Program-made: the position numbers and the translations under genes
In this document: piece by piece, positions 1 to 9,300 of the stretch
Position numbering within the stretch: the first letter of the stretch is position 1
Layout: each line of letters begins with the position of its first letter
Assembly (NCBI GenBank): GCA_949358305.1
Contig: OX442318.1
Span: forward strand, 14,862,517-14,926,516
Direction: 5' to 3'
Length of the DNA stretch: 64,000 nucleotides
From: Strigamia acuminata
Taxonomy: Eukaryota > Arthropoda > Chilopoda > Geophilomorpha > Linotaeniidae
The notes under the pieces: generated by a model
What the model was told of the DNA's origin: nothing
Database searches by the model: none
The model's input: only the letters and a program-made list of their open reading frames with translations

Positions 1-46
1 CTTCGGTGACCCACAATGTAAAGGGTTGAGTTATTATTCGTATTAA
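1..46 (+). CDS. C-terminal tail of an unrecognised retroelement ORF (partial)
   Basis: The open frame beginning at base 2 reads FGDPQCKGLSYYSY and stops at TAA 44-46; its start lies outside the window. The same ending, FGDPLCKWDKFISM plus stop, occurs at 62478-62522, so this is the end of a dispersed coding repeat rather than chance. In both places the stop is followed at once by a purine-rich tract, as at the end of the internal region of an LTR retrotransposon. I do not recognise the protein family; a Pol or Env C-terminus is an inference from position only. Confidence 0.35.
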   Translation, partial: FGDPQCKGLSYYSY

Positions 47-58
47 GGGAGGGAATAT

Positions 59-742
59 TGTTTTACATGTTTCTTGTTTTAAATAAAATACTCACTGTTC
101 AAATGTAACTTTGGCGTACGCATGCATCTCTTTTACAATCCAACATAATCAACTAGTATCCATAACCATCTAACGTTCGAAACTATTTTAATCGTATTCC
201 CAAACTACTTGAAGTTGATAGAATCAACAGTAGTTAAGCTTGTATTCTTGTATACCGCCACGCATGCGCATTGACCGTTTTTCCAGCCAGATTCTGTAGT
301 AATATTTGATTATTACTTGTACAAGTACTCACTCTTTTTGCTACACTCACTACCTTCACCACACTGTCACAGCTTTGCTACAAACGCATTGTTTTGACCA
401 GTGATTTGTGAGGCTCTTAAAGATTCATCCTTGATTTGTCTGAATAACCATTCAGACACATCATTCTACAGGACTTCATCGACGAAGGGCTGCAGACTGA
501 ACACCTGCCGCCTCTGACGACATCTGAAGGCCGATCCTGCTCCTGAGCTGACGGTATTTGCGAGTTCCAGAGGACAAGAAGACCAGATTCGACCGCGGCG
601 CCATATCGCCGGTTGCATTCGATCTCCTGCAGAGAATTTCTCTTTGCTTCACTGTAATTTTAGTATTTTTCTTTGTTTAACTTAATAAAATACATTTATT
701 CATTTGAAACTCAACTTAGTATCACTTATTTATCCCTAGACA
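59..742 (+). mobile_element. Probable 3' LTR of a retroelement entering from the left
   Basis: After the stop codon at 46 there is a purine tract (about 45-55), then a segment beginning TGTTTTACA at 59 and ending CTAGACA at 742, so the ends are TGT...ACA. An AATAAA poly(A) signal lies at 684-689 in an AT-rich tail, preceded by a GC-richer stretch (480-640), a common LTR layout. The 5' copy and its target-site duplication would lie outside the window, so the boundaries cannot be confirmed. The segment is not related by eye to the LTRs of the two complete elements in this window. Confidence 0.4.
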
Positions 743-1151
743 TAGCTTTAAAAGCCAAATTCGATAGAAGGCTTGAAATGGTACAAGTATTCAACTAGTT
801 CTGCCACTTGAATCCCGAGACTTGTGTCTGAATAAATTTGATATTTATTTATTCTTTTTGGGAAAAATCCAGAAACGCACCAAGTTGCACATAAAAGAGA
901 AAAAACAATTCTAAGAATTATGGGAAACAAAATAGGACTAAACGGTCGATTTGGAGATGACTTGATCATCACAGGAAAAGAGTCACTAGATTGAGTTCAA
1001 AAGAGTCTGGAACACATAAGGTACACTTAAAATAAAGCTCGAGAGGAAGGGGCAGGGCATCAAATACCTAGACACAATGAACAAACTAGTGGCAAGCAAA
1101 AACACACTATTTGTGCATTGCCAACCCAGTATGGGGCGGGTCATGTTGTTT
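743..1151. other. Non-coding interval
   Basis: AT-rich unique-looking sequence. I see no gene, RNA gene or repeat with supported limits here. Confidence 0.4.
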
Positions 1152-1210
1152 ACCCAAAACTTCCTGGATTGGGCACATGTCCAATCTGCTCAGTCCAGGA
1201 AGTTTTGGGT
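1152..1210. repeat. Perfect 17-bp inverted repeat (hairpin)
   Basis: ACCCAAAACTTCCTGGA at 1152-1168 is exactly complementary to 1194-1210. The 25-nt interval between the arms contains a second small stem (ATTGG/CCAAT around CACATGT). It could fold as a strong hairpin in DNA or RNA. No flanking target duplication was seen, so it is not called as a MITE. Confidence 0.7.
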
Positions 1211-1313
1211 CGTTTTGACAGGATAAAAAAGGCAAACGGCGGCCCCTTGACTATCGATGAGGGCATCGACGAGTGGCAGTCTTATTCGAGAATAGTGGTT
1301 ATCCAAAAACGTA

Positions 1314-1697
1314 TTGAGAAGGTGGGGTAGCCAGTGGATTGAAAGACGAAGTAGGAGAGCACTAGCCCAAGAAGACAACGTCCAGTTTTTGGGCAGTATC
1401 CCTAACACAAGTAAAGCAGTCGAGTTTGTTTCAATATTCCAGTCTAAAGGTCGTGTTGTTACGGACAACCGCAATAGCCTTAAATGTAGACTGAAATTAA
1501 ATTTTCAGTCTAGATACAGTAGGAGATAGGGGTGGGAGTGTATAGAATCATATGCAATAACTGTGATAAGGTTTATATCGGCAAAACTCGTACTAGCCTA
1601 AAAGTACTAATCGATAGGCACAAGAGGTCTATACAGGATTAGGAAAAAACTAATGTTATTTTTCAGCGTATGTGTGAACACAATGGTTCTTACAGTA
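1314..1697 (+). pseudogene. Penelope-like element endonuclease region, 5' part (interrupted)
   Basis: From about 1314 to 1529 a frame reads ...SKGRVVTDNRNSLKCRLK..., which resembles the linker that precedes the endonuclease in Penelope-like elements (PLEs). After a frame change, the frame from 1535 reads GVYRIICNNCDKVYIGKT followed by RTSLKVLIDRHKRS, the signature of the GIY-YIG nuclease domain of PLEs: the VYIG core, the conserved Arg, and the downstream R-H-K helix. It ends in CEHNGSYS at the Element 1 insertion point. An in-frame stop after HKRSIQD and the frame change show it was already dead or decaying. The reading continues across the insertion at 14898. Confidence 0.7.
1694..1697. repeat. 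Target-site duplication of Element 1 (left copy, AGTA)
   Basis: AGTA directly before TGTGAC at 1698 is repeated as AGTA at 14894-14897 directly after GTCACA. A 4-bp duplication fits integration by a Ty3/gypsy-type integrase. Confidence 0.85.
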
Positions 1698-2053
1698 TGT
1701 GACAAATTAGCAATAGATGGCGCCACTGGTACTAGCGGCAAATTCAACCTCAAACTTACTATTTTCCAATAAATAGTTCACAAACATATTATTATGTTTA
1801 ATACGACCAAATGTGATTCACATCGATAATATAAAGATATATTATCAATACTTAATAAGATAAAATAGGTGTTACTGATTTATCACCGATACATGACGAG
1901 AAACACGGTTTCGAATGTATTTCCGTTCTGTGTATCCATTTCCTGTCCCCGGTATCCAGTTCCGGTTTATGCTAAAAGATTAGCATAATCCCAATTCGCA
2001 TCTCCATATCCACTTCCTGCGATACGAGATTGGTGGAACTTAATCCCACCGAG

Positions 2054-2088
2054 TATAAAACTCCCTGACAACAGGAAGTTAGGCAGTC
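2054..2088 (+). promoter_or_regulatory. Element 1 core promoter: TATA box and initiator
   Basis: TATAAAA at 2054-2060 is followed 31 bp downstream by GGCAGTCTT, whose A (2085) fits an arthropod-style CAGT initiator. The spacing is right for RNA polymerase II. Inferred transcription start: about 2085. The identical site in the 3' LTR is at 13603-13609. Confidence 0.65.
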
Positions 2089-2169
2089 TTGTTTTCTGGT
2101 TATTTGGTATGTTCTTCATGTCAAATAGCCGTTTCTTACTCAGGGCATGGGCCTACCGGTCCATGCATA

Positions 2170-2191
2170 GCATGGCTCTGCTGAGCCATGC
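2170..2191 (+). other. Perfect RNA hairpin near the 5' end of the Element 1 transcript
   Basis: GCATGGCTC (2170-2178), loop TGCT, GAGCCATGC (2183-2191): nine uninterrupted base pairs about 85 nt from the inferred start. It is directly preceded by a second stem (CATGGGCC / GGTCCATG, 2147-2166, one wobble). The position in R suggests a packaging, dimerisation or template-transfer role, but this is inference. Confidence 0.6.
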
Positions 2192-2331
2192 AACCCCCGT
2201 CAACTGAAGGCGAAGTTCGGACTGTTAATGTTTCCGTCAAACGGTCTTGCCGAGGAGAAAGCCTCCCGCATAAGTATCCTCGTGGTCGGACAATAGAATC
2301 ACGTGTGATACCAAAGTATTTAGTAACCGTT

Positions 2332-2471
2332 AGTAGCACTGTTACTGAAAGAGATTGACTCCATCACTTGATGGTGCCAAAGCAGTCTGCATGCAAAACA
2401 TGTAGTTACCGCCAGTAGCACTATGTGTTTGGGAAAGTTATATCTCTTCGGTGATGGTGCCAAAGCAGTCT
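2332..2471 (+). repeat. 83-bp imperfect tandem duplication in R
   Basis: TGATGGTGCCAAAGCAGTCT occurs at 2369-2388 and again at 2452-2471. Both copies are preceded by a diverged AGTAGCACT...CATC/CTTCG segment. The offset is 83 bp. The same pair is in the 3' LTR. Confidence 0.7.
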
Positions 2472-2706
2472 ACTTATGAGTAGTATCTCAGGTGATTAAT
2501 TCTGTTGTGCAGAACTGCGGGCTATATCCCCCTGAATACCAGTGCCGTCTCTCACCGCACTGTTATTTAGGGCACGCGCGATACTGTTCTGCTCAGCAAG
2601 GCGAACTTTGACGGCAATTGTGTGTTGCGATGTTTAATCTTTATTATATTTTGTAGTTGATAAAAAACCTTAATTGTTTAAACTTGGCAACAAGTTAACA
2701 ACCGAA

Positions 2707-2712
2707 GTAAGT
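2707..2712 (+). other. Candidate splice donor in R of Element 1 (GTAAGT)
   Basis: CCGAA|GTAAGT matches the consensus 5' splice site and lies inside the transcribed leader, upstream of gag. Possible acceptors are TTATCGTTCTTTAG ending at 4184, just before gag, and TTTTCTATACTTGTAG ending at 11266, just before ORF3. Use is not shown by the sequence. Confidence 0.35.
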
Positions 2713-3346
2713 CACGAGACTTATTTCACTGTATGACGAATCAAATTCGTAACAATAAATTGAATACAATTTATTGAGTTAATTTATTAAACTCACAACA
2801 TCGCGAATTAAATATAATTCGCAAGCGGAACCTTGGCGAATAAATGACGTCATTTATTCATTACCAATTTCCAACTCTAGTTGTGGCGGTGCACATGAGT
2901 CAACCGCACCTCTCGGATCGAACCAACAGCATTACACGGACCCTTACACCAGATCCAAACCATGGAACACGAAGGAACCAGTTCCACGATTACGAAGCGC
3001 CGACGGAAGCCGCGAGGACACAGCCAGCCCGGCTATCTGATGACATCTATACTCGGTCGAGCGGGCGTTTTGCCGTTCCCGAACCCCGGATCACCAATAA
3101 CCGTAATCATATTATTTTAGGGCTGTTTTACAGCCAATTCCATGTATAGTTTAACTTGTATTTAACTTGCCAAATGTCGGCATTAGAATTGTATAACTTT
3201 TAGATTTGATTCTATTGTTTGACAACAATAAATGTAGTGTTTTGAGAAACTTGTTGTCTTTATTTTATCTCGTATTATTCACTATTTCACGCGACTTATA
3301 CCCGGTACTATCATGCGATAGGAGTTGTGGTCGTCACCGTCACACG

Positions 3347-3364
3347 TGGAGGTCCCACCGAGAT
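3347..3364 (+). promoter_or_regulatory. Element 1 primer-binding site (tRNA-Gln)
   Basis: TGGAGGTCCCACCGAGAT begins 2 nt after the LTR. It is complementary to the 3' end of a glutamine tRNA (...ATCTCGGTGGGACCT + CCA, as in animal tRNA-Gln genes that start GGTCCCATGG). The tRNA sequence is from general knowledge; the match is 18 of 18. It primes minus-strand cDNA synthesis. Confidence 0.8.
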
Positions 3365-4209
3365 AGGTTGCAAAGTTTAAATTTACCGAATTTAAATAAA
3401 AGTGAAAATTGAGATAAATAAAGAGTATAACATTTCAAAACATTTTATATGTCTCTACTTTTGCGAAGTAGGGAATCCTCTTTAAGAACGTTGGGATTCG
3501 TGAGAACTCCAACATTAAAGGGAAAGTTTCGTTGTGTTGAAAAAACACTTAAAATCGAAGTAAAATTAATTTTAATTTTCACGAAAAAAGGCTTGGTAAA
3601 ATGTCAATGTTAGTTGAATATTTTCGTAAGAAATATCCAATCAGTAACGAGATTGACCAGGCCAAAGTACGGACGTAGTAGAAAACTACTAAAATAAAGG
3701 ATTAGTTTCCATTTTATCATTGGATAAAATAACCTTCCACCAATAAAATATCGAGGGATTAAAGGATTATCGATCCTCGATGCCACGCGGATCCAGACTG
3801 CAGAGGACCATTCGTATCCAGACCAGACCCGCGTACACGTGTTCCAGTAGCCATCTTGACCACGCCGTCCCGTTTAGTCCCGATTCGAAATTTCCACGCC
3901 GTAGACCAGCAAAGTTAAGTGTATTCCATCTACTATTCTAATAATAGTTTAAAGCGTATTTCTTTCCAAACGCTAGTTTACCTGTAGAAGATTTCGTTTG
4001 ATTTTATTCTAGTTTGATAATAGTTTAACGCGTATTAAACCACGCGAAATTTTAATTTTCTTTTGTTTAAAGTTTGTCGATAGTTTAACACGTTTAACCA
4101 CCACGTGGAGTTTAAGCTTAACCTTATCAAAGTGTATTGTTATTTTGAAGTGTATTTTTTATAAAGTGTGTTATCGTTCTTTAGTAATAAAGAATTTAAA
4201 ACTTTTATC
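3365..4209 (+). other. Element 1 leader between primer site and gag
   Basis: About 845 bp of non-coding leader. It holds a small hairpin (CTACTT, loop TTGCG, AAGTAG; 3455-3471) and a pyrimidine-rich tract ending in TTTAG at 4184 that could be a splice acceptor 26 nt upstream of the gag ATG. Together with R the unspliced 5' UTR would be about 2.1 kb. Confidence 0.6.
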
Positions 4210-6321
4210 ATGTCTGACGGAAACATTCATGTGAATGAACGAGAAGTTGATGACGGAAACTTGGAAAATAGTTACGTCCGACTCGAAGACCAAACGGATT
4301 TAATTCCGGACGATTTGACAGAGTATTGTCAACTCTATAATCTGAATCGGGTTGATTTCAAAACAATAACCGAAGCGGTTAATCATGTACGCGTACTTGA
4401 GAAAAGAAATCAGAGAATTAGACCCGATGAAGATGAAGATTCGGAGAACGAAAGTCGGCATTCGCGGACTTCACACCGAACCCCACGAAAAACGATTCCC
4501 ACGAATCGTAAGCTGGACTTTCCCTCTCCTAAAAAGAGGTTGGGATATCAAGCCCGGATAGTGTCGACTCCCCAGCCAAACGATAGAATGGTACGCGAAC
4601 CATCGTTTAGCCGATCTCGTAGTCAACAAAGTTCTGGACAAAGAACACCCAGTTCTAATAGTCCTTTAAATCTAGCCAAACCAAGGTCTAGATCGACTAG
4701 TGTTAATCGAATGATTAACAATAGTAATTCGGGTTTTATCCCCCAAACTTCAGGGAATAGACAAAATGTCTCCCAAAACTCGGGACATAGACAGTATGTT
4801 ACTCCAACATCTGGAAATAGACATTATGCCCCTCCGACACTGGGGAAAGGACAGTTTGTCCCCCCAACGCAGTCAAAAAGAGTGTCAAATCGAACTCCAA
4901 GGAGATCCGATCCGATCTCACCGTCCCCCGTTATTCAAAATTTACCGGCGGGAAGAACTCGTTCAAATCAGACACCCCCAGAACGTGTACAAAATAAAAG
5001 TAGTGTTCCACATGGACAACATGTACCATCTGGCAATCATACACAGCATGAGAATTATGTTCCTCCAAGGAGAGAAATCCCCCAGGACAATCAGGTCCCT
5101 AAGGGAAATCTGCCCAATTTTGAACAAAATTCTGGTTCGGCATCCTCCGCTGGTAGTTCATCTCAAGCGAGATTTTCTACCGACGACTTGGGAACCATCC
5201 TTACCTATGTGCGAAATATTCAAACTGATTGTGCACAGCAAGTACAACAATTTATGCAGAATAATGCACAGCAAAATAATAATGCAAACAATTCAAATAA
5301 AACCTTTTTCAAAGGTCAAGATATGCCTGTTTTTGATGGAAAACAGAAGGACGTGGCTAAATTTTTAGCTACAGCCAAAACAGTCGCTGTCGCTAAAGGT
5401 TTAACTCTAGATGAGATGGTAAAACGCGGAATACCAACTTATTTATCTGGTATAGCCCACGAATGGCATACCGATAACCTCGACAAATTTGTTGACTGGA
5501 AAACTTTCGAAAAGATGTTTTTGGCGGAGTTTGACATGATCCCTGTCACCCGAGCCCGAAAGCTTCGAAATTTAATCCAGGGCCCAGAAGAGCCACTCTA
5601 TACATTTCTTTTGAGATTTAAACAAGCTCAAGGATCTTATTCAAAAAGAGATGAAGCTCCTACTCTTCTCGAGAATTTGAACTTAGTTAGTTACAATCGA
5701 ATAATCGATAGAGGTCTCTATGAAGAATCATTTAATGACATATTTCAATTTGTCCGACAAAATAGGGCCCTTTTTGAAGCCCAAAATGCTAGTGTGGACA
5801 CTATTGCCAATAAAGAGGACGAAACTGTCCCGTCAAATACTCAAAAAGGTAAAGACGCCCGGAGTTCGCGCCCACTCATACGATCTACTCAGACGTTGAA
5901 CGCCGAACCAGAAGTTGTACCTATGGAATCTGACGAGACAGACAATCTTGAAAACGATGTTGGATTCAACAACATGGTATGTGCCCTATCGGAGAAAGCA
6001 ACTGGAAAATGTTTCCATTGCAATCAACCAGGACACTTTAAGAGGGAATGTCCTTTGTTACAAAAAAGAAAATTTGTTCAGGACAAGCCCCAAGGTACTG
6101 GTAATAATACCAATACCAATCCCGCCTCTGATCTTTTTAAACGACAGAGACAAAATTGGGTGACCGCTGAATCTTTGGACCAAAAACTTGACGACTTCAA
6201 AACTACTATGCAAACTAGTATGACAAAATCCATGTCGGATTTATTCACTAAATTTTTGGATCCAAAAAATGCAACCACTCCGCCTTTGGCGATTGAAGGT
6301 CCACCGGCCCCAAAAAACTAA
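4210..6321 (+). CDS. gag: Element 1 Gag polyprotein
   Basis: 703 codons from the first in-frame ATG at 4210, which has A at -3; the frame is also open upstream but without ATG. It forms the virus-like particle and packages the element RNA in the cytoplasm. Order: an N-terminal helical segment (LTEYCQLYNLNRVDFKTI, about residues 36-55); a basic Ser/Arg- and Pro-rich linker (about 75-300) with four to five tandem copies of a ten-residue unit like SGNRQYVTPT (about 180-225); a capsid domain (about 365-525) with the pattern W...W..FE..F...F...LY.F..RF; and one zinc knuckle CFHCNQPGHFKREC (C601, C604, H609, C614). It ends on the frameshift site. The capsid is homologous to the Element 2 Gag. Confidence 0.92.
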   Translation: MSDGNIHVNEREVDDGNLENSYVRLEDQTDLIPDDLTEYCQLYNLNRVDFKTITEAVNHVRVLEKRNQRIRPDEDEDSENESRHSRTSHRTPRKTIPTNRKLDFPSPKKRLGYQARIVSTPQPNDRMVREPSFSRSRSQQSSGQRTPSSNSPLNLAKPRSRSTSVNRMINNSNSGFIPQTSGNRQNVSQNSGHRQYVTPTSGNRHYAPPTLGKGQFVPPTQSKRVSNRTPRRSDPISPSPVIQNLPAGRTRSNQTPPERVQNKSSVPHGQHVPSGNHTQHENYVPPRREIPQDNQVPKGNLPNFEQNSGSASSAGSSSQARFSTDDLGTILTYVRNIQTDCAQQVQQFMQNNAQQNNNANNSNKTFFKGQDMPVFDGKQKDVAKFLATAKTVAVAKGLTLDEMVKRGIPTYLSGIAHEWHTDNLDKFVDWKTFEKMFLAEFDMIPVTRARKLRNLIQGPEEPLYTFLLRFKQAQGSYSKRDEAPTLLENLNLVSYNRIIDRGLYEESFNDIFQFVRQNRALFEAQNASVDTIANKEDETVPSNTQKGKDARSSRPLIRSTQTLNAEPEVVPMESDETDNLENDVGFNNMVCALSEKATGKCFHCNQPGHFKRECPLLQKRKFVQDKPQGTGNNTNTNPASDLFKRQRQNWVTAESLDQKLDDFKTTMQTSMTKSMSDLFTKFLDPKNATTPPLAIEGPPAPKN

Positions 6322-6346
6322 TAGAGGGGGTTACCGAAAACCCCCT
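6312..6346 (+). promoter_or_regulatory. Programmed -1 ribosomal frameshift signal between gag and pol
   Basis: In the gag frame the last codons are CCA AAA AAC TAA, giving the classic slippery heptamer A AAA AAC at 6312-6318. A 6-nt spacer (6319-6324) is followed by a perfect 8-bp hairpin: AGGGGGTT (6325-6332), loop ACCGAA, AACCCCCT (6339-6346). Slipping back one base enters the pol frame, which is open from 6297 and has no ATG near its start. Heptamer, spacer and stem fit the known rules for -1 frameshifting. Confidence 0.88.
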
Positions 6347-9300
6347 AAAAGACCAGAGTAGTGCATTGTCCTCTGAAATAGAAAATGTTCTAAACGAAAC
6401 TCTAAATAAATTAGTAATTCAAGATGAGGAAATTAAACGACCTAATCGTAAAACTAGGAAAAGGAATCCAAAGTATGTATTTAAGGAACCTTATCCCAAC
6501 ACTCCTTTTTCAATGGAAGAGACTGAAAATCCATTTACATCATTCGATGACGACCTCTTTCCCGCGGATAAGGGGGACGAATCTTGGCGAGAGTCATTGA
6601 ATGCAATAATTGAAAGCGCTGTAAATCCTCCTGTTCGAGAGGAAACCACTAGTTCTAGCGGAGGAGTATGCGAAAGTTTAGAGGCAATGATGGAAAATTT
6701 AGATATCTCCTCGAAATTATCTAGACATCATAGACTTCGTAAATATGTCAAAGAACATCAGCTCAAGAGAGCTGAAGTAGTTGAACGCATCAAACGTTTG
6801 GGAAACAATAGCGACGACCCCCGAATGAAAGTAACAATAGGTGGACTCACCTATAATGCTTTAATGGATTCAGGAGCCACCCAATGTTTTATTGGATTAC
6901 AATTACTTGACAGTACTTGTGCCTCCCCTGACTTCATTCAAGATTGCCCCCGAAATATGAAAGTTTGTGCCGTCGGCATAACTCATATCCCGTTAGGGCA
7001 AATAACCCTTTGTGTTCAATGGGCGGATGGAGTAGAATTCACTCCAATGAATTTCATCATTTTAGACAGAAATGTGTGTGGCCTAATTTTAGGACACAAT
7101 TTTATGCGTCGTACCACAATCAATTTAAATCCAGCACGAGCTGAATTTGATTGTGACAACAAACCTGGTTGGACTGCGCCTTACGTAGATAACGAACTTA
7201 ATGACAGCCTAGCGAGGTTACGCACAATAAAAAACGACGGAACAATCACTCATACACCCGACAATTGGGAAGAATTGTTGGTGAAAGATTGTGATTGCTC
7301 CGACGAGGAAAAGACCAAATTACTAGAAGTAATTTCCGGAATCAAGCACGTCTTTCGGGACAAAGTTGGTTGTACGAACCTTGCTAAACATAAGATTACG
7401 TTTAAAAAGGACGCGAAATGGAAAAAACAACCATTTCGCATGTACAATCCAGCTAAAATTGCGATTATGACCAAACTAGTTGAAGAGCTAGAAGCAGAGA
7501 ATCTCATTGAGAAATCTACGGGACCTTATATAAGTCATCCCGTAATAGTTGCCAAACCAAATGGCACATATAGGTTATGTATTGATTTCCGATGGCTAAA
7601 TGCGATCACTGAAATCAATGCAATCCAAATGCCCAGTATTGATTTGCTCATGCACAATACTAATCAGGCAAAATACTTCACCTCACTTGACCTTACAAAA
7701 GGATATTATCAAGTAGAGATGGAAGACGAAGATAAGCAGAAAACTGCTTTCTATACTCCGAAAGGCAACTATCAATTTGTACGTATGCCATTTGGGTTAT
7801 GTAACGCGCCTTGTACATTTCAAGCTCTAATGGAACAAGTTATGGGTGACGCGTTATATAAACACGCATTAGTCTATTTAGACGATGTAATTATCTTTTC
7901 TCAGACTTGGGATCAACATCTCGGTCACATTAAAGATGTATTAGAACGACTAGACAAAGCAAACTTGTCCGTAAATAAAGAAAAGTCTAAGTTCGGCAGA
8001 ACTACACTAAAATTTCTGGGACACCTAATCACGCCAAATGGATTGGCCCCGGATCCTGATAAAATCGCGTCAGTACGAAAATTTCCCACCCCAAAAACAT
8101 CGAAAGATGTACAAAGGTTTCACGGGTTGGCAAATTTCTTTAGGAAGTTTATTCCTAACCACGGAGAAATTGCTACTCCACTGACTAGCATAATGCACGA
8201 GAAAGCAACCTTTGTCTGGGGACAAGAGCAAATAGACGCTTTCGAAAGAATTAAAGACATCTTATGCGACGAAACTCAAGTTTTATTAATGCCTAATATG
8301 CTCGAACCCTTTGTGATTCTAACAGACGCTTCACATTCAGGATTAGGAGCGGTATTATGCCAAGATGTGGATTTTCTTGACAAAAACAAGGACAAATGGA
8401 TTAAAACTCCAAGACCCGTAGCTTACGCTAGTCGCGTACTTCGAGGAGCCGAGCAACGTTACACTACTCCCGAACTAGAGTGTCTAGCGGTAGTATGGGC
8501 TGTAGAACGTTTCCGCCCTTACATAGAATACACGTCTTTCACCCTGGAGTCAGATGCAGAAGCCTTAAAATGGCTAATGGGGACGCCAGAACCTTCTGGT
8601 CGTTTTGGCCGATGGGCAATTAAACTGCAATGCGGCGCCTTTAAAATTAAGTATCGTCGTGGTACTCAAAATCAAGTCGCAGACGCATTTTCAAGAGCTC
8701 CTTTGAGTATTGAAGACATTCCGAAGGATGATTATATCGAACCCACAGAAATAACCCAATTCTGGCCCGAGTGGGACGGAAATAAAGAAGTTACTCGTAG
8801 AGAAGAACCAAAACCCTGTCAGTTCTTAACAAACGTGTCAGTAAAGTTTGATTATTCCAAAAAATTAAATAATTCTTTGGAAAAGGGGGAGAAAGGTTAT
8901 GTAGAACCAGAAACTTTATTTAGTGCATTAACCGAAGTACTAAGTATAGTTCCTCCTACCAGAGCAGAAATCATCGAAGCTCAGCTCAAAGATTACGAAT
9001 GTAGAAAAATAATAACTCATCTAAAGTTAGATGAAGTTGAGCAAAAGAAAAATAGGAAAACTAAGCGATGGATGAAAGACATCAAAGGCTACCAACTAGA
9101 TTTCAAAGAAAATCATGATAATGAAGATGAGAATAGTAATGATTCTGAAATGTTAATCTTCTTCAAACCAACATTTGAAGAAGAATTAAATGATTCCGGC
9201 AACGGATTTAAAGCGGTGATTCCACCGTCTTTAGTACGACGAGTGCTGTTCGCATGCCACGGACATCCGTTAAGTGGACACGCAGGGATGAGTAAAACGC

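Larger units (their letters stand above)
1698..3344 (+). repeat. Element 1 5' LTR
   Basis: 1647 bp, TGTGAC...GTCACA. U3 carries a CTCF-like core (TAGATGGCGCC, 1714-1724), an inverted repeat (GATAATATA, loop AAGA, TATATTATC; 1825-1846), and a TATA box at 2054. R starts at about 2085 and runs to near the AATAAA at 3227, so R is over 1.1 kb and U5 is short. R contains a perfect hairpin (2170-2191), an 83-bp tandem duplication and a GTAAGT. The short ORFs readable on either strand of the LTR show no protein features and are regarded as chance. Confidence 0.95.

Noticed and set aside
3036-3075. CTGATGA in the LTR as a hammerhead ribozyme core
   Set aside because: No matching GAAA core and stem arrangement nearby.
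2136-3149. Short ORFs in the Element 1 LTR (67 codons minus, 101 codons plus), repeated in the 3' LTR
   Set aside because: They are duplicated only because the LTR is duplicated; composition and lack of motifs give no support for translation.
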